Source: Peptoniphilus_A genitalis (GTDB lineage Bacteria > Bacillota > Clostridia > Tissierellales > Peptoniphilaceae). Taken from it: DNA of 64,000 nt. The first letter of the stretch is position 1; each line of letters begins with the position of its first letter. Location: the NCBI RefSeq assembly GCF_949769225.1, contig NZ_CATKPB010000010.1; one strand, given 5' to 3'. The position numbers and the translations under genes were made by a program. Shown here piece after piece: positions 50,292 to 59,453 of the stretch. The notes below the pieces were generated by a model. It saw only the letters and a program-made list of their open reading frames with translations. It was not told where the DNA came from and searched no databases.

Positions 50292-51254
50292 TTATTTTAT
50301 AAATAGTGAATTGATATCTACATCCTTATCAATCATCTTTGTATCAAGCATAAAGTTCTTTGTTCTCTCGAAACCTTCCTTGTCCTTGTCGGTAATTTCT
50401 GTTGAGAAGTCGTACATCTTATACATTGTGTCGTAAGCTTCTTCGTCAATAGATAGGGTCTTCATAACAAGATCCCTTGTTTCTTTTTCATTGTTTGCCA
50501 TGTAGTCGGCAATCTCCTTTTGTCCTTCCATTAGCTTGTCAATTACATCCTTGTGTTCATTGTAGAATTTTTCAGATGTTGCAACACAAATTATTGCATC
50601 AATTAAGCCCTTACCATTTGTCACTTCGTGCTTACCAGACTTCACAGCCTTATAGCCTGCTGGTCCACCTAACATTGCAACATCAATTGCACCTGATTCA
50701 AGAGCAGCTGCTGCATCTGGAATTGACATGTTAAGATACTCAACATCATCAATTGACATGTTAGCTTGTTTTAAGTAGGCAACTAAAAGTTCGTGTAGGT
50801 TTGTTCCTGTAGGTCCAGCAATTTTTTTACCCCTTAGTGACTCAGGACTTGTTAGACTTGCATCCTTTGAATAAAGTCCAAAGGCTTCAGGAGCTCTTGA
50901 GTACATATTTAAAACCTTTAGGTCAACTCCATTTGCCTTTGCAAGAATTGCAGATGATCCACCTAGGGCATATAATACATCAACATCTCCTGATGCAAGT
51001 GCTTGAGTTTGGTCTGCTCCACTTGTTATCTCCTTGTAGTTTACCTTTACTCCTGGCATAGCCTTTTCGAAGATTCCCATTTCCTTTTCAACTATTGAAG
51101 GCACATTAAGTGGCGATGTTACATAAGTTATGTTTAATTCATTTAGGGATAATTTGTCTCCCTTGTCTTCTTCCTTCTTGTTGTCACTCTTGCCACATCC
51201 TGCAAGTAAAAGTAGTGACATTAAAATTAATCCTATCTTGGCTAATTTTTTCAT
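50292..51254 (-). CDS. ABC transporter substrate-binding lipoprotein (SsuA/NitT-TauT type)
   Basis: 320 residues. The lipobox LLLLAGC places the lipidated Cys at residue 20. A two-lobed binding fold follows with NITYVTSPLNVPSIVEKEMG, DVDVLYALGGSSAI, GPTGTNLHELLVAYL and the ESGAIDVAMLGG motif, typical of aliphatic sulfonate, nitrate and taurine binding proteins. The real ligand is unknown. Its start lies 70 bases inside the 3' end of the ATPase gene, with a good AAAGGAG ribosome site. Confidence 0.88.
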   Translation of the reverse strand: MKKLAKIGLILMSLLLLAGCGKSDNKKEEDKGDKLSLNELNITYVTSPLNVPSIVEKEMGIFEKAMPGVKVNYKEITSGADQTQALASGDVDVLYALGGSSAILAKANGVDLKVLNMYSRAPEAFGLYSKDASLTSPESLRGKKIAGPTGTNLHELLVAYLKQANMSIDDVEYLNMSIPDAAAALESGAIDVAMLGGPAGYKAVKSGKHEVTNGKGLIDAIICVATSEKFYNEHKDVIDKLMEGQKEIADYMANNEKETRDLVMKTLSIDEEAYDTMYKMYDFSTEITDKDKEGFERTKNFMLDTKMIDKDVDINSLFIK

Positions 51255-51942
51255 TTTTTTCTCCTTTAATTAACTCGTTAAAATGTTCCTTTAATTCATC
51301 GCTTTTCATTTTTCTATCTTCAAGATAAAAGTCATCCACGATTTTGCCCTGCTTCATTATTAATATCCTAGCCCCCATCACAAGCGCCTCTTCTATGGAG
51401 TGGGTTACAAAGAGAAATCCAACTTTTTCCTCTTGGAAGAGATTTAAAAGTTCTTTTTGCATTTCCTTTCTTGTAAATCCATCTATAGATGCAAAGGGCT
51501 CATCCATTAATAAATAATCTTTCTTTGCAACTAGGGCTCTGGCTATGCTAACCCTACTCTGCATTCCACCAGAAAGTTGTGAAGGATAGGCTCCTTCAAA
51601 TCCACCAAGTTTTATTTTTTTTATCCACTCATCAACAAGCTTGTCATCCCTTTTATTTTTGAGAGAAAACTCTATATTTTCTCTTACATTCTTCCAAGGG
51701 AAGAGTCTTGGGTTTTGAAATACCATGGAGGTGGAAAGCTTATTGGTCATGATCTCGCCTGATGAAACTTCTTCAAGTCCAGAAATTAATTTCAAAAGGG
51801 TTGACTTGCCGCAACCTGACTCCCCAATTAAAACTGTCCTCTCATTGGGCTTGAGTTCTAAGTTTAAGTTTTTTATGACTTGGATCTCTTCATCATTAAT
51901 CATATAATTTTTGCAAACATCTTTAAGAATTATACCATTCAT
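51184..51942 (-). CDS. ABC transporter ATPase (SsuB/TauB type)
   Basis: 252 residues. Walker A GESGCGKST (about 39-47), Q-loop MVFQNPRLFPW, signature LSGGMQSRVSIARAL, Walker B YLLMDEPFASID and H-loop VTHSIEEAL are all intact. It powers the SsuABC-like importer. The last ~23 codons read through the start of the binding-protein gene in another frame, a long overlap for such operons. Its start overlaps the permease gene by 20 bases. Confidence 0.9.
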   Translation of the reverse strand: MNGIILKDVCKNYMINDEEIQVIKNLNLELKPNERTVLIGESGCGKSTLLKLISGLEEVSSGEIMTNKLSTSMVFQNPRLFPWKNVRENIEFSLKNKRDDKLVDEWIKKIKLGGFEGAYPSQLSGGMQSRVSIARALVAKKDYLLMDEPFASIDGFTRKEMQKELLNLFQEEKVGFLFVTHSIEEALVMGARILIMKQGKIVDDFYLEDRKMKSDELKEHFNELIKGEKNEKISQDRINFNVTTFTCRMWQE

Positions 51943-52687
51943 TGCGAAGATCTCCCTTTAAGCACCTAGTTGCTAGCTTAACAAAAACAAAGTCCGTCAA
52001 GTATCCAATGCAGCCTATCATAATTATGCCAACTATTACCCTGTCTATGCGAGACATCTGCCTTGCAAAGTTTATCATATAGCCAAGACCACTTGAGGCT
52101 GCAATCATCTCGGCAGCTATAATGGACCTCCAACTGTATCCCAAGGCAATTCTCATTCCTACAAAAATATCCTTTAGGGCACAAGGGATAGAAATTTTTA
52201 TAAATTTCTCAAATTTGTTGTAAGAAAACACGTCACCAACCTCTAAGAGGTCGGGGTCAACTACCATAAATCCCTTTTGTATATTTAAGAATAGGGGGAA
52301 GAAGGATGCAAGAACAATAATAACAGTTTTTGTTCCTTCTCCAATCCCAACCCACAATATAAGTATGGGGACAAGACTAAGGGGCGGAACATTTTTTAAA
52401 AACTCAAAAATCCCCTCAAAGTATATGCTAGTCTTGGGATAAATTAAAAATAAGCTTGCAAAAAAACTGGCAAGTATAAAGGCTATTGTAAATCCTGTGA
52501 AGACTCTCTTGAGACTAATTAAGATATCTCTGAATATTGATCCGTCTAAAAACATTTCCCGACCTGTGACCAATACCCTTCCTGGTGATGGAAGTATGTA
52601 TTCACTCCATATATTCATCATGGAAAGAGCCTGCCACAAAATAATAATTATAATAAATATTAAAGATTTTTTTATTCCCTTAGTCAT
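51923..52687 (-). CDS. ABC transporter permease (SsuC/TauC type)
   Basis: 254 residues with about six helices and the EAA-type loop ALGYSWRSIIAAEMIAASSGLG (residues about 180-201, described in part). The N-terminus IIIILWQALSMMNIWSEYILPSP is typical of the NitT/TauT permease family. It is the first gene of the permease-ATPase-binding protein operon. Confidence 0.9.
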   Translation of the reverse strand: MTKGIKKSLIFIIIIILWQALSMMNIWSEYILPSPGRVLVTGREMFLDGSIFRDILISLKRVFTGFTIAFILASFFASLFLIYPKTSIYFEGIFEFLKNVPPLSLVPILILWVGIGEGTKTVIIVLASFFPLFLNIQKGFMVVDPDLLEVGDVFSYNKFEKFIKISIPCALKDIFVGMRIALGYSWRSIIAAEMIAASSGLGYMINFARQMSRIDRVIVGIIMIGCIGYLTDFVFVKLATRCLKGDLRNEWYNS

Positions 52688-52861
52688 TTATTATTCCTCT
52701 CCTTGCGACATTCTCTTTGGAAAATAAAATTAAGTCCAACTTACTTTAAGTTGCCTTAAAATTTTTCCCTCACTCATTGAATACAACTTCCTAATTATTT
52801 GTGATTTGATAATTAGTATCATGAAAATTATAATATATTTTATACTTTAAATGTATAAATT

Positions 52862-52905
52862 TTACAAAAAAACTATTTAAGATTCTTTCTCCTAAATAGT
52901 TTTTT
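52862..52905 (-). terminator. Terminator of the exporter-alcohol dehydrogenase operon
   Basis: 13-bp perfect arms AAAAAACTATTTA / TAAATAGTTTTTT (52867-52879 with 52893-52905); on the minus strand the stem ends in TTTTTTTG, 15 bases after the stop. Confidence 0.82.
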
Positions 52906-52920
52906 ATTTTTATTTAATTC

Positions 52921-54093
52921 TTATAGGCAAGCCTTATATATTTCTAGGACGTCGTCCTTTGTAAGTTCAACTACGCCTTTTATTGTTCCGCCAGCATGTC
53001 TTGCTGCAGCTTCAGCCATGACTTCTAATTTTTCATCATCAATTCCAACTTCTCCAAGTGTCATTGGAATACACATGTCTTGTTCAAAGAAGGCGTGAAG
53101 GTAGGATATTGCCTTCTTAGCATCATTCATCTTGTCATCAGATGGTGTGATATTAAATACATTTATACCAAAGTCCCTAATCATGTCTACTGTTTCTTCA
53201 CTTAGGATGTGGTTCAGGAATCTCGGTGTCAAAATTGCAAGTCCAATCCCATGAGTTATGTCGTAGTAGGCAGAAAGTTCGTGTTCCATTGCGTGAACTG
53301 ACCAGGCTGTTGACTTGCCTGTTGAAAGTAGTCCATTGATTGCCCAAGATGAAGCCCACATAATGTTGGCCCTTGCTTCATAATTCTCTGGCTCTTCCAT
53401 GGCTATTGGTCCGTAGTGGATACAAGTTTTTAAAATTCCTTCAGCAAGTCTGTTTTGCATGTAAGCTCCGTCACCGAGAGTGAAATAATTTTCCATAGTG
53501 TGGCTCATAATGTCAGCTATACCTGCCGCAGTGTGCTTAGCATTTACAGAGTAAGTTGTCTCCGGATTCAAAATTGAAAACTTTGGAAGAGTGTAAGCTG
53601 AACCAAAGCCTAACTTTTGATTTGTCTCTAAGTTTGTTATAACTCCGCCTGCATCCATCTCTGAACCTGTCGCTGCAAGAGTTAAAATAGTTCCAATTGG
53701 AAGTGCCTTTTGGATTTTTGCCTTCTTAATTACAATGTCCCAAGGATCGCAGTCAAGGTAGACTGCTCCTGCAACTAATTTTGAAAGGTCGATTACAGAT
53801 CCTCCACCAACTGCCAAGATGAAGTCAAGATCATTTTCTCTTGCAATCTTTACTCCTTCTCTTGCTGAGTCAACTCTTGGATTTGGTTCTATTCCAGCAA
53901 GTTCCTTGTAAAAGATGTCATTTTCTTCAAAAATCTTTACAACCTCATCGTAAAGACCACTTTTCTTAATTGAGCCTCCCCCATAGGCAAGTAAAACTCT
54001 TGACCCATACTTTTTAATTTCAGAAGCTAAGTTTTTCATTTGGTCTCTTCCAAAAAGAATTTTCGTGCTTACATTAAATATAAAATCTTTCAT
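52921..54093 (-). CDS. Iron-containing alcohol dehydrogenase (BdhA/YqhD-like)
   Basis: 390 residues, group III Fe-ADH. NAD(P)-binding GGGS motif (ILAVGGGSVIDLSKLVAG, about 92-109) and the metal ligands Asp/His in GIADIMSHTMENY and the His pair in WSVHAMEHELSAYYDITHGIGLA (split) are present. It most resembles NAD(P)H-dependent butanol/aldehyde reductases of clostridia; the substrate is inferred only. It is last in an operon with two ABC exporter half-transporters, 8 bases after the second. Confidence 0.9.
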   Translation of the reverse strand: MKDFIFNVSTKILFGRDQMKNLASEIKKYGSRVLLAYGGGSIKKSGLYDEVVKIFEENDIFYKELAGIEPNPRVDSAREGVKIARENDLDFILAVGGGSVIDLSKLVAGAVYLDCDPWDIVIKKAKIQKALPIGTILTLAATGSEMDAGGVITNLETNQKLGFGSAYTLPKFSILNPETTYSVNAKHTAAGIADIMSHTMENYFTLGDGAYMQNRLAEGILKTCIHYGPIAMEEPENYEARANIMWASSWAINGLLSTGKSTAWSVHAMEHELSAYYDITHGIGLAILTPRFLNHILSEETVDMIRDFGINVFNITPSDDKMNDAKKAISYLHAFFEQDMCIPMTLGEVGIDDEKLEVMAEAAARHAGGTIKGVVELTKDDVLEIYKACL

Positions 54094-54101
54094 AATTCCT
54101 C

Positions 54102-55847
54102 CTAGTTTTTAAACTGTGAATTGTAAAGTTCTGCATAAATTCCACCTCTTGCAAGAAGTTCCTTGTGATTTCCCTTTTCCACAATGTCGCCCTTGTCTAG
54201 GACCAAAATCATGTCGGAGTTCACAATAGTGGAAAGTCTGTGGGCAATGACAAAGTTTGTTCTTTCCTTTAAAAGATTCTTCATGGCCTTTTGAATTAAA
54301 GCCTCTGTCCTGGTATCTACTGATGAAGTTGCCTCGTCTAAGATTAAAATTTCTGGATCTGACAAGAGGGCCCTTGCAATTGTAAGAAGCTGTCTCTGTC
54401 CTTGAGAAATATTTGATGCCTCTTCATTTAAGACTGTGTCGTAGCCCCTTGGAAGCTTCTCAATAAAGGAGTGGCAGTAGGCCTTCTTAGCTGCTTCAAT
54501 TACCTCTTGTCTTGTGGCATCTTGCCTTCCATAGAGAATATTGTCGTAAATTGTCCCCCTAAAGAGCCAAGAGTCTTGGAGGACCATACCAAAGAGGGAC
54601 CTCAAGTTTTTTCTTGAGACGTCTTTAATGTCTACTCCATTTATTTTAATGCTTCCCCTATCAATATCATAAAACCTCATTAAAAGATTTACAATAGTTG
54701 TCTTGCCAGCTCCCGTTGACCCAACAATGGCAACAGTTTTATTTTTCTCAACACTAAGGTTTAAGTTATTGATGACAGGAGTCTTCTTGTCGTAGGAAAA
54801 GTAAACCTCATCAAAGGCAATGTCTTCCACTGGTCTTTTTATTTCCTCTGTAACAATTTCTTCTTCTGGCTCTTGGTCTAAGAATTCAAAAATTCTTTCG
54901 GCAGCAGCAAGAGATGCTTGAAAGATTGAAGCCATCTCTGCCAACTGCTCTATTGGGTTTGCCAGTCTCCTAACGTATTGGATAACTGCCTGGATGTCCC
55001 CAACAAATAATTTACCAGATAGGACTAGAAGTCCACCAACAATAGAAAGCATTACATAGCCAAGGTTGGAAATAAAGGTCATAATTGGCAGCATGATCCC
55101 CGTCATAAAAGATGCTCGATAGCTAACTTCATAGAGGTTTTCATTGATGTCCAAGAATTCTCTTTCAGCCCTTCCTTCATAATTAAAGGCCTTGATGAGT
55201 TCTGATCCTGAGAAGTTTTCTTCAACAAAGCCAACCATGGACCCAAGCCCTTGTGACTTTCTCCTAAAATATCCCTGAGACTTCTTTGAAATAAATTTCG
55301 TAGAAAAGTAAGTCATGGGTAGGGTAAATAAAAATACCAGGGTCAAAATTGGCGAAATTTTTATCATAACTGTCAAAATTCCCACGATTAATACAATAGA
55401 AGAAAGGATTGATGAAATTGTCTGTTGCAAGTTCTTGCCAAGAGTCTCAACATCGTTGGTCATCCTTGACAAGAGGTCCCCAGTCTTATTTTTGTCATAA
55501 TAAGAAGTTGGAATGTACTTTACCTTTTCAGAAATTTCTCTCCTGAACTTTGCAATTAAGTCTTGGGTTACATCTACTAAAATCCTTCCCCTGAAGAATT
55601 CAAAAACTCCTTGCAAGAGGTAAACAACCGCAAGAATGATGCAAATTTTTATAACATAATCGAAGTCAATCCTCGTATTCATTTTTATATTTTCAAAAAT
55701 TCTCGTAGTGATATTCCCCATGAGTTTTGGAGAAAAAATTTCAAAAATTGATGAGCCAATTGTTAGAAAAATTGCAAGGAAGAGAAAGAACTTGTAGGCT
55801 TTTAAATATGAAATTATCCTTAAAAGTGTGTTGTTATTCTTCTTCAT
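54102..55847 (-). CDS. Heterodimeric ABC exporter, catalytic half (TM288-like)
   Basis: About 581 residues from the ATG at 55847; an earlier in-frame ATG lies deep in the upstream gene. Six-helix exporter domain (1-310), then the nucleotide-binding domain with Walker A GSTGAGKTT, signature ISQGQRQ (instead of LSGGQ), Walker B ILILDEATSSVD with catalytic Glu, and H-loop IAHRLSTI. The normal Glu and His here pair with a degenerate partner encoded just upstream (14-base overlap), so the two form an asymmetric heterodimer. Likely a drug, lipid or peptide exporter. Confidence 0.92.
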   Translation of the reverse strand: MKKNNNTLLRIISYLKAYKFFLFLAIFLTIGSSIFEIFSPKLMGNITTRIFENIKMNTRIDFDYVIKICIILAVVYLLQGVFEFFRGRILVDVTQDLIAKFRREISEKVKYIPTSYYDKNKTGDLLSRMTNDVETLGKNLQQTISSILSSIVLIVGILTVMIKISPILTLVFLFTLPMTYFSTKFISKKSQGYFRRKSQGLGSMVGFVEENFSGSELIKAFNYEGRAEREFLDINENLYEVSYRASFMTGIMLPIMTFISNLGYVMLSIVGGLLVLSGKLFVGDIQAVIQYVRRLANPIEQLAEMASIFQASLAAAERIFEFLDQEPEEEIVTEEIKRPVEDIAFDEVYFSYDKKTPVINNLNLSVEKNKTVAIVGSTGAGKTTIVNLLMRFYDIDRGSIKINGVDIKDVSRKNLRSLFGMVLQDSWLFRGTIYDNILYGRQDATRQEVIEAAKKAYCHSFIEKLPRGYDTVLNEEASNISQGQRQLLTIARALLSDPEILILDEATSSVDTRTEALIQKAMKNLLKERTNFVIAHRLSTIVNSDMILVLDKGDIVEKGNHKELLARGGIYAELYNSQFKN

Positions 55848-57546
55848 AAGCTTGCCCCTGACTAATTGCGATTTCCCTATAAACTTCATTGTGTTTCATT
55901 AGGTCTTGGTGGTTGCCATAGCCTGCCACCCTGCCATCTTCTAGGACCAAAATCTTATCTGCATTTAAAATTGTGGCAACTCTTTGGGCAACAACAATTA
56001 CAATTTTATCTTCAAGACTCTTCTTTAAAAGTTGTCTAAGCTCGTAGTCCGTCTTGTAATCAAGAGCTGAGAAAGAGTCGTCGAAGAGGTAGACTGATGC
56101 ATCACGAGTAAGAGCCCTCGCCATAGCGAGTCTTTGCCTTTGACCACCTGAAAGGTTTCTTCCGCCTCTAGAAATTTTCTTTTCCAAAGGTTTGTCCCCT
56201 AAAAATTCATGAGCCCTGGCATTTTTTAAAGAAGCTAGCATTTTTTCATCCTCAGCATCTTCTTTTGCATAGGATAAGTTTTCTGCAACAGTTTTTGAGA
56301 AAAAGAAATTTTCTTGTGGCACATAAGAAATCTTGTCCCTGACTTCATGATTATTTAAAGTCCTTATATCTCTTCCATTTAAGAAAAGTTCTCCGTTGCC
56401 TGGCTCGTAAAATTGAAGTAAAAGTCTTAAGAGACTTGATTTACCTGAACCAGTTCCCCCAATGATGCCCAGAGTTTCTCCCTTCTTCACGTCAAAACTT
56501 ATGTCATTTAAAACCCTTTGAGAGGCATCGGGATAGGCAAAAGAAAGATTTTTCGCCTCAATCTCACAAATATCTCCAGATAATTTTTTATCTCCACCAG
56601 TTTTTGTTGATTCGTATTCCAAGACTTCGTTGATCCTCTCCATAGAAGCAAAGGTCCTTGGGACAAGTGATAAGAGAAAACTCATCATTATCATGGCAGA
56701 TAAAACTTGAGTGATGTATTGGATGAAGGCCATTAGGTCCCCAATCCCCATCTCCCTTATGTCGATAAGCTTAGCACCAAAGTAGAGAACAAAAATAATT
56801 CCAAAATTTAGAATTGTTCCAAGCATAGGTCTCACGTTGACAAGAAGTTTATTGACCTTAGCTGCCATTTCTTGATAAGAAAGGTTGGCCTCATCAAAAA
56901 TTTCTTCCTCGTAAGCATCCTTGGAGAAGGCTCTAATAACTCTAAGGCCAGTTAGTCTCCTTCTAAAAAGTTCATTTAACTTATCAAGTCTTCTTTGCAA
57001 GATTGGAAAGTAAGGTAGCCCCTTCTTAAAGACAAAGTAGATCCCAATTCCAATAAAGGGAATTGTAATGGGAAAGACTGCCGACAACTTGACGTTAGTT
57101 GAGAGAGCCATGATGAGACCACCAATAAACATAAGTGGACCCCTAACAAGAGGTCTAAGTCCCATTAGGACCATTTGCTCAACTTGGTTGACGTCATCAG
57201 TTGTCCTTGTGATGAGAGATGAAATAGAAAAGTGCTCCACATCATCAAAGCTCAGATAATTAATTTTTTTAAAAAGTTTGTACCTTAGGTCTCGGGAGAA
57301 AGCCATAGTAGTCTTAGAAGAATGATAAGCAGCAGAAGCCCTGCACATAACAGTAAAAATCACGACAATAATCATGACGCCACCAATCTTTAAAACATAA
57401 TCCGTATCTCCATAGGCAACCCCCTTATCAATTACAAGACTCATAAGCTTAGGAAGAAAAAGTTCACCAAGCGCATTGCCAAAGGTAAGAATGATGACAA
57501 CAACAATTCTTAATTTGTATTTATTTAACCCCTTGTATATATTCAT
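55834..57546 (-). CDS. Heterodimeric ABC exporter, degenerate half (TM287-like)
   Basis: 570 residues. Six-helix exporter domain (1-310) and nucleotide-binding domain with Walker A GGTGSGKSS and a normal LSGGQRQ signature. Walker B ends in DD (VYLFDDSFSALD), the catalytic Glu being Asp, and the H-loop His is Gln (VAQRVATI). These changes mark the non-hydrolysing site of heterodimers like TM287/288. First gene of an operon with its partner and an alcohol dehydrogenase. Confidence 0.92.
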   Translation of the reverse strand: MNIYKGLNKYKLRIVVVIILTFGNALGELFLPKLMSLVIDKGVAYGDTDYVLKIGGVMIIVVIFTVMCRASAAYHSSKTTMAFSRDLRYKLFKKINYLSFDDVEHFSISSLITRTTDDVNQVEQMVLMGLRPLVRGPLMFIGGLIMALSTNVKLSAVFPITIPFIGIGIYFVFKKGLPYFPILQRRLDKLNELFRRRLTGLRVIRAFSKDAYEEEIFDEANLSYQEMAAKVNKLLVNVRPMLGTILNFGIIFVLYFGAKLIDIREMGIGDLMAFIQYITQVLSAMIMMSFLLSLVPRTFASMERINEVLEYESTKTGGDKKLSGDICEIEAKNLSFAYPDASQRVLNDISFDVKKGETLGIIGGTGSGKSSLLRLLLQFYEPGNGELFLNGRDIRTLNNHEVRDKISYVPQENFFFSKTVAENLSYAKEDAEDEKMLASLKNARAHEFLGDKPLEKKISRGGRNLSGGQRQRLAMARALTRDASVYLFDDSFSALDYKTDYELRQLLKKSLEDKIVIVVAQRVATILNADKILVLEDGRVAGYGNHQDLMKHNEVYREIAISQGQAYEEE

Positions 57547-57599
57547 AATTCCTCCATCTTTTCATTCTAACATATAGAAATTTAAAATAAAATTCAGTG

Positions 57600-57618
57600 A
57601 ACAAGTCAAAGACTTGTT
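57600..57618. promoter_or_regulatory. Inverted repeat overlapping the ridA -10
   Basis: AACAAGTC-AAA-GACTTGTT is a perfect 8-bp inverted repeat. The extended -10 TGTTATAAT (57615-57623) overlaps its right arm, so a protein bound here would block transcription of ridA. Confidence 0.5.
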
Positions 57619-57673
57619 ATAATGAAGGAGAGGTGATAGGAATGGAAAAAATCCAATACCACAAGGAAGATAC

Positions 57674-58060
57674 TTGCCAGCCAAAAAGTCTAATGGATTC
57701 ATCTACTCAGCAGGTATGACACCAAGACTCGATGGCAAATTAATCTTAGAAGGAAAAGTCACAAGAGACAAAGAAATTTCTTTTTATCAAGAAGCTGTAG
57801 TCCAAGCAACAAAAAATGCTTTAACAGCAATAAAAAATACATTAGAAGAGAGCGAAGTTTTAGACGAAATAATTAATATGACAGTCTATGTAAACGCTGA
57901 AGAAGGATTCACAGCCCACTCAAAGATAGCAGACCTAGGATCGAACTATCTCTTCGAAGCCCTAGGAAAAAAAGGCCTCTCCCCAAGAGCAGCCCTAGGC
58001 GTAAAGACCCTACCAGGCAACGCCCCAGTAGAAATACAATTAGTGGCAAGTTATAAGTAG
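57674..58060 (+). CDS. RidA (YjgF)-family deaminase, 5' end frameshifted
   Basis: The continuous frame gives 128 residues with the RidA fold and conserved Arg (SPRAALGV, near 108). RidA proteins hydrolyse reactive enamine/imine intermediates. The open frame begins at a TTG (57674) with AAGGAAG 4 bases upstream. A better ATG with AGGTGAT lies at 57642, but its frame stops early. A single extra A in the six-A run at 57646-57651 would fuse them and give the expected start MEKNPIPQGRYLPAKKSNG. So either the gene is a recent frameshift mutant, is read by slippage or the TTG, or the base call is wrong. Confidence 0.75.
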   Translation: MPAKKSNGFIYSAGMTPRLDGKLILEGKVTRDKEISFYQEAVVQATKNALTAIKNTLEESEVLDEIINMTVYVNAEEGFTAHSKIADLGSNYLFEALGKKGLSPRAALGVKTLPGNAPVEIQLVASYK

Positions 58061-58072
58061 CTTTAAAATTTT

Positions 58073-58100
58073 AAACCACCTATGCAAGGTGGTTTATTTT
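58073..58100 (+). terminator. Terminator of ridA
   Basis: AAACCACCT / AGGTGGTTT stem (58073-58095) followed by ATTTTTG on the plus strand. Confidence 0.82.
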
Positions 58101-58116
58101 TGTTTAAAAGTTTGCA

Positions 58117-58144
58117 CAAAAAAGAGGGAGCATTAACTCCCTCT
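58117..58144 (-). terminator. Terminator of tuf
   Basis: 8-bp stem AGAGGGAG / CTCCCTCT (58123-58144) followed on the minus strand by TTTTTTG. Confidence 0.87.
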
Positions 58145-58179
58145 AATTTTTTATTTATTTAAGATTTGTAACCCAAGGA

Positions 58180-59373
58180 TTAGTCAAGAATCTTTGATAC
58201 TACTCCTGATGCTACTGTTCTTCCACCTTCACGAATTGCGAATCTTAGTCCTTCGTCCATTGCGATTGGTGTGATTAGTGTTACTGTAAATGTTGAGTTG
58301 TCTCCTGGCATTACCATTTCTACTCCGTCTGCTAGTTGGATGTCTCCTGTTACGTCTGTTGTTCTGAAGTAGAATTGTGGTCTGTATCCGTTAAAGAATG
58401 GTGTGTGTCTTCCACCTTCTTCTTTTGTTAGTACGTATACTTCTGCTTCAAATTTTGTGTGTGGTTTGATTGTTCCTGGTGCTGCTAGTACTTGTCCTCT
58501 TTGGATTTCTTCTCTTTGTACTCCTCTTAGTAGGGCTCCTATGTTGTCTCCTGCTTCTGCTTGGTCTAGTTGTTTTCTAAACATTTCTACACCTGTTACT
58601 ACTACTTGTCTGCTTTCGTCTGTTAAGCCTACTAGTTCTACTGTGTCTCCTACTTTTACTACACCTTGTTCTACTCTTCCTGTTGCTACTGTTCCTCTTC
58701 CTGTGATTGAGAATATGTCTTCGATTGGCATTAGGAATGGGTGTTCTGTATCTCTTACTGGTGTTGGGATGTATTCGTCTACTTCTTCCATTAGTTTTAC
58801 GATTTTGTCTCCCCATTCTCCTTCTGGATCTTCTAGGGCTTTTAATGCTGATCCTACTACGATTGGTGTGTTGTCTCCGTCGAAGTCATATTCACTTAGT
58901 AGGTCTCTGATTTCCATTTCTACTAATTCAATTAGTTCTGGATCGTCTACTTGGTCTTCTTTGTTTAGGAATACTACTATCTTTGGTACACCAACTTGTC
59001 TTGCTAGTAGAATGTGTTCTCTTGTTTGTGGCATTGGACCGTCTGCTGCTGAACATACTAGGATTGCTCCGTCCATTTGTGCTGCTCCTGTGATCATGTT
59101 CTTTACATAGTCAGCGTGTCCTGGGCAGTCTACGTGTGCGTAGTGTCTGTTTGGTGTTTCGTATTCTACGTGTGATGTTGAGATTGTGATTCCTCTTTCT
59201 CTTTCTTCTGGTGCCTTGTCAATATGTGCGTAGTCTACGAATTCTCCTCCGCCGTATCTCTTGTTCATTACAAGTGTGATTGCAGCTGTTAGTGTTGTCT
59301 TACCGTGGTCAACGTGACCAATTGTTCCAATGTTTACGTGTGGTTTATTTCTTTCAAATTTTGCTTTTGCCAT
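58180..59373 (-). CDS. tuf: Elongation factor Tu
   Basis: 397 residues, full length. G1 GHVDHGKTT (18-26), the effector region RGITISTSHVEY, G3 DCPGHADY, G4 NKED and G5 GSAL are all intact, and domains 2 and 3 end in FAIREGGRTVASGVV. It carries aminoacyl-tRNA to the ribosome. It is unlinked to fusA or other ribosomal genes here and has its own promoter and terminator. Third positions show strong codon preference, as expected for a highly expressed gene. Confidence 0.98.
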   Translation of the reverse strand: MAKAKFERNKPHVNIGTIGHVDHGKTTLTAAITLVMNKRYGGGEFVDYAHIDKAPEERERGITISTSHVEYETPNRHYAHVDCPGHADYVKNMITGAAQMDGAILVCSAADGPMPQTREHILLARQVGVPKIVVFLNKEDQVDDPELIELVEMEIRDLLSEYDFDGDNTPIVVGSALKALEDPEGEWGDKIVKLMEEVDEYIPTPVRDTEHPFLMPIEDIFSITGRGTVATGRVEQGVVKVGDTVELVGLTDESRQVVVTGVEMFRKQLDQAEAGDNIGALLRGVQREEIQRGQVLAAPGTIKPHTKFEAEVYVLTKEEGGRHTPFFNGYRPQFYFRTTDVTGDIQLADGVEMVMPGDNSTFTVTLITPIAMDEGLRFAIREGGRTVASGVVSKILD

Positions 59374-59404
59374 GCTTTTCCTCCTGGATATTTAAATTAA
59401 GTTC

Positions 59405-59433
59405 ATAATACCTCAAATTCAAATTTTTTTCAA
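59405..59433 (-). promoter_or_regulatory. tuf promoter
   Basis: TTGAAA (59428-59433), a 17-base spacer and TATTAT (59405-59410) on the minus strand; AGGAGG follows before the ATG. Confidence 0.72.
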
Positions 59434-59453
59434 CATTTAAGCTAATTTAGACA

